A stretch of DNA of 13,716 nucleotides from Synura sp. LO234KE (lineage: Eukaryota > Sar > Synurophyceae > Synurales > Mallomonadaceae), in the NCBI GenBank assembly GCA_015143735.1, contig VKHC01000189.1, positions 1 to 13,716 on the forward strand. The letters run 5' to 3'. Each line of letters begins with the position of its first letter. Positions within the stretch are counted from its first letter, which is position 1. Both the position numbers and the translations under genes were made by a program. Shown here one piece after another: positions 9,701-13,716 of this stretch. The notes under the pieces are model-generated. The model made no database searches. It was not told where the DNA came from and saw only the letters and a list, made by a program, of their open reading frames with translations.

Positions 9701-12700
9701 AGACTGAGGACTGCACTGGTATGAAAATTTGTGGATCTTCTTCAAGTGCTGGAAGGCAACAGATCGGTTCGGAGAGTTTCCCGTCAGGTTCTCGCAAGCC
9801 AAGCTGAAAGACAGAGTTTTGCCGCAACCAGGCGGGCCGGTGATCAAAAGAGGAATCGGTATATTGGCGCATAGGACCATGCAATAGAAGTTTTCCTGAA
9901 ATGAAATACCATCGTGAGACGTATAAGGCGCCATTTTGAATGAGTAAAAGGTACCTTCAAGGACATTGTATGAGCGAGGCCATGTGGAATCCGAGCGTGC
10001 GACCAAAGGTGGGCGTAGCTCTGCTCGACTGTGAATGTAAACTCGTGCTCGATCCGCTCGGCCAGCGCCTGCTGATCTCGGTTGCCGAGGAAGTAATTGC
10101 CCTCCGCCCATACTTTAGCTAGAGCCTTAATGAAATCACGGCGAAGGTCCCGATCTGCTTTCCCTGCAACTACGTGACCGGCGGACGGAAGTCTGCACCA
10201 GTAGGTGATGGCGATGGACATAATAAGCGCTTGTCGAAGAAAGGTTTCCTCTCGAGAGGAGCTGTTCGCAGAAGTACGTTGAGTCGCAGGCAAGAACACG
10301 TTCTTGTACTGAATAGCTTTTCCTGTCTCATCCCGCGCTGTAGGAAAACTATGACATAAGTGCCATTGGAAAATATTAACTGCTCGAAGCAAGTCTCGGA
10401 TAGACACGAAAACCCGGGGGATGTTGTAGGACGCAACTAGGCGCTGCGCGCACGTTATCAATCGAACTGCTGTCGCATTGAAATCCGACGCGCATGAGTC
10501 CCATTCAAAAGGGCTCAAACCCAGGGGTACTACGTGCAGTGACACTTGCTCGGCAAAGTATTGTTCAATAAAAGCCCGCTCGGCGTTAGTGACTTGCATA
10601 CTGTGCGTCATCTCCGCCGCGAGCTGCTTCACTTCAATTCTTTTCTCACCGCATATCTCGCAACACGTGCGATTCTTCATATTAAAGTAAGTGCAGTGGG
10701 GACAATTCCAGTTCACTTGCAAATTTACCTTCATAGACTTCGACACCGGACGCACTACTCGTCTGTGTCCCAGTCTCGGGTACTCTACGCGACACAAAGC
10801 TAACGTGGCGGGCATTGCACGTACGATGTAAGGTACGCCCCAAGTATCATCGTCGTCATCAGCCTTGCCGCTATCCACAGGTAAGAGGCTGACCACTGCA
10901 TCCCTTGCCCCTGTCGCCCCCGCCAGAAGCTGATTGTCTATCGTGAAGTTCATCGCGGATTCGCCGTCGGACTCGCGTAGAGGATTAATGGCACCTACGA
11001 AGAACATGTTTGACGGCAGCTCCACTCCGTCCATCGAGTGAGAAGTGAAGGCTTCTGAAACCAATCCAAGACAGCCAGCGGTATTAAGCTCGTCAACGAA
11101 GACGCACACAACAGCTCGAGGCGCAACTGTTTTTAACTTCTCGGCTGTTTTGCAAATGCCTCCGATGAAGGCTCTCCATCGCTCGACATTGAGTCCCTCG
11201 TCCGCGAGTATCCGGTGATACAATGATCCCACGGGGGCGCTTAGCAGCAAACGAATAAAGTCCCGAAACTCCGCCTCGCCTTTGAACAACGAGGCGACAA
11301 CGACGGGACCGGCGTCTCCGCCGTCAGCCTGATCCCCCTCTTCCACCGCTGTGTAAAGGGTTGCCTCGTGACCAATATTGTATGCCGAAATTTTCTGTTT
11401 CAGATCTAGTAGAGTCTTCCTAAACACTAACCCACGAGCTAATCTCACTCTCTGTTCCGGAAACCTTCTCTCCAATGCGCTTACCAGCTCCTGCACAGAC
11501 TCCGCAGGGTTGATGTTGATAGAGAGGAGGATCCCCCCCATCGTCTTCACAAACAAAGTAATTTCTCCGGCTTGAGGAGGTAAGGTCGCCGCCCCTCGGA
11601 CGTCGTGCCCGCCCATCAATAATTCCATCCCCATCACATCCTCTAAGTTAGCGTCCCCCTCTACTGTAAGATCCGTGAGGCCACGCTCTGGGCGACGAGG
11701 TAAGTATATCTCTTGCTTGGCTTTGCTTGCTATTTCCAAATTCTTGGCAGTTTCATTAGGGTAGAGGTTTGCCAGGGCGGAGTACTTCCTCATCACGGAG
11801 GTGACCGCGTCAGGAAGCCCGAGGTTGTGCAGCGGATAGTCAGCAAATAGGTCGATAAAGTACGAACAAACAGTTTTGCCTAATTCATTGCATAAGAACT
11901 GTGAGTCGTACTTAACGAAAGCCATAGTAGATTGGATTACGTCATTGACACTGGCCCGGTTCAGGTCGTCGGCCATCCGCATGATGCTCTCGATCACCTT
12001 CACCCAAGCGTCATGGCGAGCAACGTCCTCGTCCCCACCGGCCATCACCTCGGCGTCCATATGCGCGGTGACGAATAGGCGCAGAACCGCGATGAAATGG
12101 ATCTTCAGGTTCGTGAAAAGAGAGGAGTCGGCGTTGATAAGGTAAGAGTACAGATGTAGATTTTGAGACTTGCCCACTCCGGTCTCGCCCTCGTAGATGA
12201 CACTCGACCGCACCTCCCTCCTCCCGTGCATGTGCAGAAGACGGATAAGCGACTCTGGAGTAAGCAAATGTCCGCAGTCCTTGAGGGTGGAGTACATATT
12301 CGCGGTGTCGTCCATCCCAAATGCCGGGGCCACAAGCGCTCTCACCGCCGGTGGGATGGAACCACTTTCGATGGAAAACAGACGTGCGCGATAGTCTTTC
12401 GTAAGTGATGCAGCATATTTATCATCGGATTTTGTAGACACCACTAACACATCCAAGTCTTCCACGGCGCCGACTGGGCGTATTGTCCACACGGTGGTTT
12501 CCGGCAACACTGGAGAGCAGTCTGCCAATACCGCCGATTCGTGCAGAATCGCATTGAAAAGTTCGGTGTAGCCTTTCTCGCCTTTAAATCTGCAGGTCAG
12601 CGCGGTTTCATTGCGACTGGCAGAAATCCTAATACATTCTTCTTTAATGCGACGCAAATAGAGCATGCGGCTGTGCACAAGGGCCACGGAGTTGAACCTG

Positions 12701-13716
12701 GCCCGCTTCGAGTCGTACACCTTGAATTTAGTCCAAAATGCCTCTAATGCTCGTTGTATCAGCTCATCAGTGAGGGTAGCATCTGCCTCGTTTGGCAGCT
12801 CGGCAAAATGCTTCTCCTTTTTGGCTATCAATAAACGATGGATGTAAGTGCCTACAAGTCGACTCGTCGAATCCAGAATATAAGGTAACTGTGTGGTACA
12901 AGCTTTGAAGTTTGCGGTGGATACAGCGACTCTGAGGATTGGGAAAAACTCATCGATAAAAGGATGTTGAGAGGCATTGAAGCTCTTTTCATTTGGCCAA
13001 GGAGTGGAAACCCTATCTCTCGAAGTACCAAGTTCTTGCCCTACCGCAAGTGCAGGGAGCTCAACATAAAACTTGTGGGCCATATGCGGAGATAGTGAGC
13101 TCGCTTTCCCGCTTCTTTCGTCTATTATCAGTCCCAGAGAAAGCAGGTAATGCAGCATTCGCCCGAAAGTAGTCAGGTCCCCGAAGGCCGTGACATCGAA
13201 ATGGACTACGAATTCATTAGCGTAACCGCCACTGAGCAGATCTTCGTACTCCTCAACCAGTCGAGCAGCCGAAAACCCTTCGTGAACAACCACCCTTAGA
13301 ATGTCCGCTCCGCCCGTAGGGGAGCTCGAGTTGTGGTCTGCTATCCATCTCGTCTTCCCCATGCCGGATGACCCGGTCACCACCCAGACGCTACTTCGAC
13401 GTACAGCAGGAGCCTCGTCACCTTTGATCTCGCCAACTCCCGTGTGCGCCTCAATGAGGCCGCTGGACCACATGCTGGAGGAGAGCGCGGAATAAGACAC
13501 GTTGGCAGAAGGCGAAATATCAAAGTGACTGAACGCCTCGCTTCCCTCTTGCCGACTAAAGAGCAAAACGACCGGACAAGCCACTGGCAACATTTGGAGA
13601 CCTCTCAGAAGCTCCTCACGTGCGCGAGGACCAAGTAGCTCCGCGTGGACCACTTGCATGGTCGGACACAGGCCCGGCTTGGTGGCAAGCTTAAGCCATT
13701 CAGAAACGTCTGATAT
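623..13716 (-). CDS. RNF213/mysterin-like giant AAA+ ATPase, probable E3 ubiquitin ligase (5'-partial; join 13716-9955 and 9895-623)
   Basis: This is one gene of two visible exons. Exon 1 (13716 to 9955, 1254 codons) is open to the window edge; the first in-frame Met, at 13659, is internal because the 19 preceding codons are open and fit the family. Exon 2 (9895 to 623) adds 3090 residues and ends in TGA. Homology to animal RNF213 is seen in AAA2 (HFDVT), AAA3 (GETGVGKS, VFVDELNT, INPLR), AAA4 (YQCSPQST, VDEAGLP, SNTTLDAAK), AAA5 (LLNRLEKY), AAA6 (VYTRS) and the C-terminal region (LSGKPEI). Family knowledge: RNF213 is a cytosolic ring-like ATPase and ubiquitin ligase acting on lipid droplets and on the surface of intracellular pathogens. 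Oddities are an embedded ubiquitin-like domain, an NZF-like finger, no RING, an RBR-like zinc motif and C-terminal HTH repeats. The family call is near certain; the ligase mechanism and cellular role here are inferred. Confidence 0.93.
767..2311 (-). repeat. Four tandem helix-turn-helix repeat units at the C-terminus (protein-level repeat)
   Basis: Four units of about 105-115 residues each hold an A half and a B half. The units are at 1994-2311, 1520-1864, 1166-1480 and 767-1084. The B halves are clearest: LLSIEEAAQSCGLSAEDLL, IVSVSYAARLYGVPVNELL and LLSVTRAAEIYKISEEEFL, each followed by a beta-hairpin-like segment (RRYVVASEFNQW, DCVLKVDVVTW, TYVLISECLSW). This is the pattern of MerR or excisionase-type HTH domains, in which 'EAA..LGvs...l' is followed by a wing and a closing 'W'. 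A halves such as TISRADFEARYLISAEDV and SVSAAALSDELQINDEDL look like a related winged HTH. The first unit is the most diverged. The repeats could bind nucleic acid or protein; nothing here decides which. Confidence 0.72.
2312..3889 (-). other. C-terminal RNF213-like helical region
   Basis: About 525 residues follow the zinc motif. DWFSVARRIYAAVLSGKPEI (3701-3760) matches the conserved 'DLxxI...RFxxGKPxI' segment in the C-terminal part of RNF213 proteins, so the family homology continues past the zinc motif. The rest is helical, with an acidic and charged stretch (KEFEEERVDQRS, DEGAEEE) just before the HTH repeats. I recognise no other domain in it. Confidence 0.6.
3896..4039 (-). other. RBR RING2/Rcat-like zinc motif, candidate catalytic cysteine
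   Basis: Residues 3207-3254 contain C3207, C3212, C3215, C3225, H3227, C3230, C3247 and H3254. The core CPGC-x9-C-x-H-x2-C has exactly the spacing of the parkin RING2 (C418, C421, C431, H433, C436), where C431 accepts ubiquitin and H433 assists it. By this alignment C3225 (in SGCEHL) would be the active cysteine. The second half is atypical: 16 residues separate C3230 from C3247, and the final FCWxC of RBR ligases is replaced by LNFH. IBR domains share the same half-motif without being catalytic, so zinc binding is likely and catalysis is a hypothesis. Confidence 0.68.
4157..7414 (-). other. Long alpha-helical segment matching the RNF213 E3 shell, without a RING
   Basis: About 1085 residues are mostly predicted helix, with leucine-rich patterns. 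Recognisable family landmarks include SPRTPLYHTL in the first part and FAYMFSREEA followed by FNSFLKAW near the end, which resemble RNF213 segments around the E3 module. In animal RNF213 a C3HC4 RING lies within this stretch. Here the cysteines are scattered and no CxxC...CxH...CxxC cluster is present. The segment ends in a low-complexity Pro/Ala/Gly linker (about 4109-4159) leading into the zinc motif. Confidence 0.65.
7472..7996 (-). other. AAA6 module, degenerate
   Basis: KLIVYTRS (near residue 1893), VLLLLVDLSAC, QVNFARRVVDEH, VVFILHIP and NGWSGIFIDAF follow in the order seen in AAA6 of RNF213. There is no Walker A lysine or DE Walker B. This module closes the ring-like ATPase core before the long helical segment. 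Confidence 0.78.
8576..8995 (-). other. AAA5 module, degenerate
   Basis: RYTLVLDP (from residue 1555) stands where a P-loop would be but has no GKT/S, as in AAA5 of animal RNF213. The later landmarks are well conserved: a hydrophobic strand with Asn (TLLLVNSEPLH), LYDVINRHY, VHPDFRLVL and LLNRLEKY (1686-1693, 8602-8579). This module is predicted to be structural and not to bind ATP. Confidence 0.82.
9437..9895 (-). other. AAA4 module, catalytically intact
   Basis: Exon 2 opens with this module. Walker A is GPPGCGKT at visible residues 1274-1281 (9838-9815). It is followed by FSYQCSPQST, matching the SFQCSPHST motif of RNF213, then Walker B LVGVDEAGLP with D1353 and E1354 (9601-9596), the KALHDVLE helix, and the sensor segment SNTTLDAAKTSRT (N1384, R1394). 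This is the second predicted ATP-hydrolysing site. The P-loop is canonical, unlike GKPGSSKS in animals. Confidence 0.92.
9896..9954 (-). other. Spliceosomal intron, 59 nt, phase 0
   Basis: On the minus strand the intron begins GTACCT and ends TTCATTTCAG. A CTCAC branch-point-like motif (9918-9914) has its A 19 nt before the end of the intron. The length is not a multiple of three, which explains why the upstream and downstream coding frames differ. Joining exon 1 (...MSLK) to exon 2 (ENFYCMVLC...) recreates the RNF213 consensus ahead of the AAA4 P-loop; in the human protein the equivalent segment reads ALKEN followed by hydrophobic residues. The homology crosses the junction without a gap. 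It is the only intron I can support in the window. Confidence 0.92.
10648..10710 (-). other. RanBP2/NZF-type zinc finger within the AAA3 region
   Basis: Visible residues 1003-1023 fit the RanBP2-type consensus W-x-C-x2-C-x3-N-x6-C-x2-C exactly: W1003, C1005, C1008, N1012, C1019, C1022. In the ubiquitin-binding NZF subgroup the second Cys is followed by Thr-Phe and a hydrophobic residue sits just before the last Cys. Here these are T1009, Y1010 and I1021, so ubiquitin binding is plausible. The finger lies after the YIVRAMP motif, where animal RNF213 goes directly from the LVWDFG-type motif to the next helices, so it is an insertion. Confidence 0.88.
10771..12207 (-). other. AAA3 module, catalytically intact, with a large insertion
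   Basis: Walker A is GETGVGKS at visible residues 510-517 (12189-12166). Walker B is VFVDELNT with D875 and E876 (11094-11089). The sensor-1-like INPLR has its Asn at 911, and YIVRAMP at 963-969 matches the YRVHPLP-type motif of the family. All ATPase signatures are present, so this is one of the two predicted active ATPase sites. The spacing is unusual: Walker A and Walker B are about 365 residues apart, against roughly 70 in human RNF213. The extra segment of about 290 residues contains the ubiquitin-like domain. Confidence 0.88.
11344..11565 (-). other. Ubiquitin-like domain inserted in AAA3
   Basis: Visible residues 718-791 align with ubiquitin almost without gaps (two extra residues). 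LFVKTMGG matches IFVKTLTG at the N-terminus, GLVFRKTL matches RLIFAGKQL in the middle, and AYNIGHEATLYTAV matches DYNIQKESTLHLVL at the end. The hydrophobic patch positions Leu8, Ile44 and Val70 of ubiquitin correspond to M726, V764 and A790. The Lys48 and Lys63 positions are Thr and His. There is no terminal Gly-Gly; the chain runs on into an acidic, Gly-rich linker, so this is a permanent internal domain and not a processed modifier. It could dock a ubiquitin receptor, the proteasome or an E2, or act as an internal pseudo-substrate. Fold assignment is strong; function is inferred. Confidence 0.88.
13012..13398 (-). other. AAA2 module of the RNF213-like core
   Basis: The P-loop GSSGMGKT lies at visible residues 115-122 (13374-13351) after a hydrophobic strand (VWVV). 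About 50 residues later comes HFDVT, then a run of hydrophobic and Gly residues and HKFYVELP, the pattern found in AAA2 of animal RNF213, where this site is reported to hold ATP. I see no DE Walker B, so it probably binds nucleotide without hydrolysing it. Sequence upstream to the window edge (VVLLFSRQEG) fits the strand and helix that precede this module in the family. AAA1 and the N-terminal arm would lie outside the window. Confidence 0.8.

Noticed and set aside
9844-10111. Two separate minus-strand genes overlapping by 268 bases, or a sequencing frameshift
   Set aside because: A consensus 59-nt intron with a branch-point-like motif restores one continuous RNF213-like protein, and the homology passes through the junction without a gap.
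11344-11565. Processable polyubiquitin or a SUMO-type modifier gene
   Set aside because: There is no terminal Gly-Gly, there is only one copy, and it is embedded in frame within AAA3, so it is an internal domain.

Overview
The window is almost entirely one giant eukaryotic gene on the minus strand. It encodes a homologue of RNF213 (mysterin), the dynein-like six-AAA E3 ubiquitin ligase. Two long minus-strand reading frames overlap around 9844-10111. They are not two genes: a 59-nt GT...AG intron (9954 to 9896) joins them in phase 0, and the spliced protein runs straight through the conserved RNF213 sequence leading into the AAA4 P-loop. The 5' end lies beyond the right edge, because the frame is open to base 13716. 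The stop codon is at 623-625. The visible part is 4344 residues, numbered below with residue 1 at base 13716.

Layout from the 5' end (right) to the 3' end (left): AAA2 with an intact P-loop; AAA3 with intact Walker A and B, but with a ubiquitin-like domain in the loop between them and a RanBP2/NZF-type zinc finger near its end; the intron; AAA4 with canonical Walker A and B; degenerate AAA5 and AAA6; a long helical segment matching the E3 shell of RNF213 but without a RING; a Gly/Pro/Ala linker; a zinc motif with the Cys/His spacing of an RBR RING2 (Rcat) active site; a conserved C-terminal segment; four tandem helix-turn-helix repeats; and an acidic tail. Bases 1-622 are 3' UTR and flank with no gene I can support.

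The spliceosomal intron and the RNF213 architecture show a eukaryotic source. One 59-nt intron in more than 13 kb points to an intron-poor, compact genome such as some algae, fungi or other protists. The lineage cannot be fixed from this window.

The interest lies in the combination. An RNF213-type ATPase core carries a built-in ubiquitin-like domain and a likely ubiquitin-binding zinc finger. It appears to have lost the RING and RZ fingers and has a candidate RBR-type cysteine centre instead. It ends in an array of MerR/excisionase-like helix-turn-helix units. This suggests a self-contained, ATP-driven ubiquitin-transfer machine with a different ligase centre and an unusual C-terminal recognition array. 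The domain calls are read from the sequence; the mechanism is inference.
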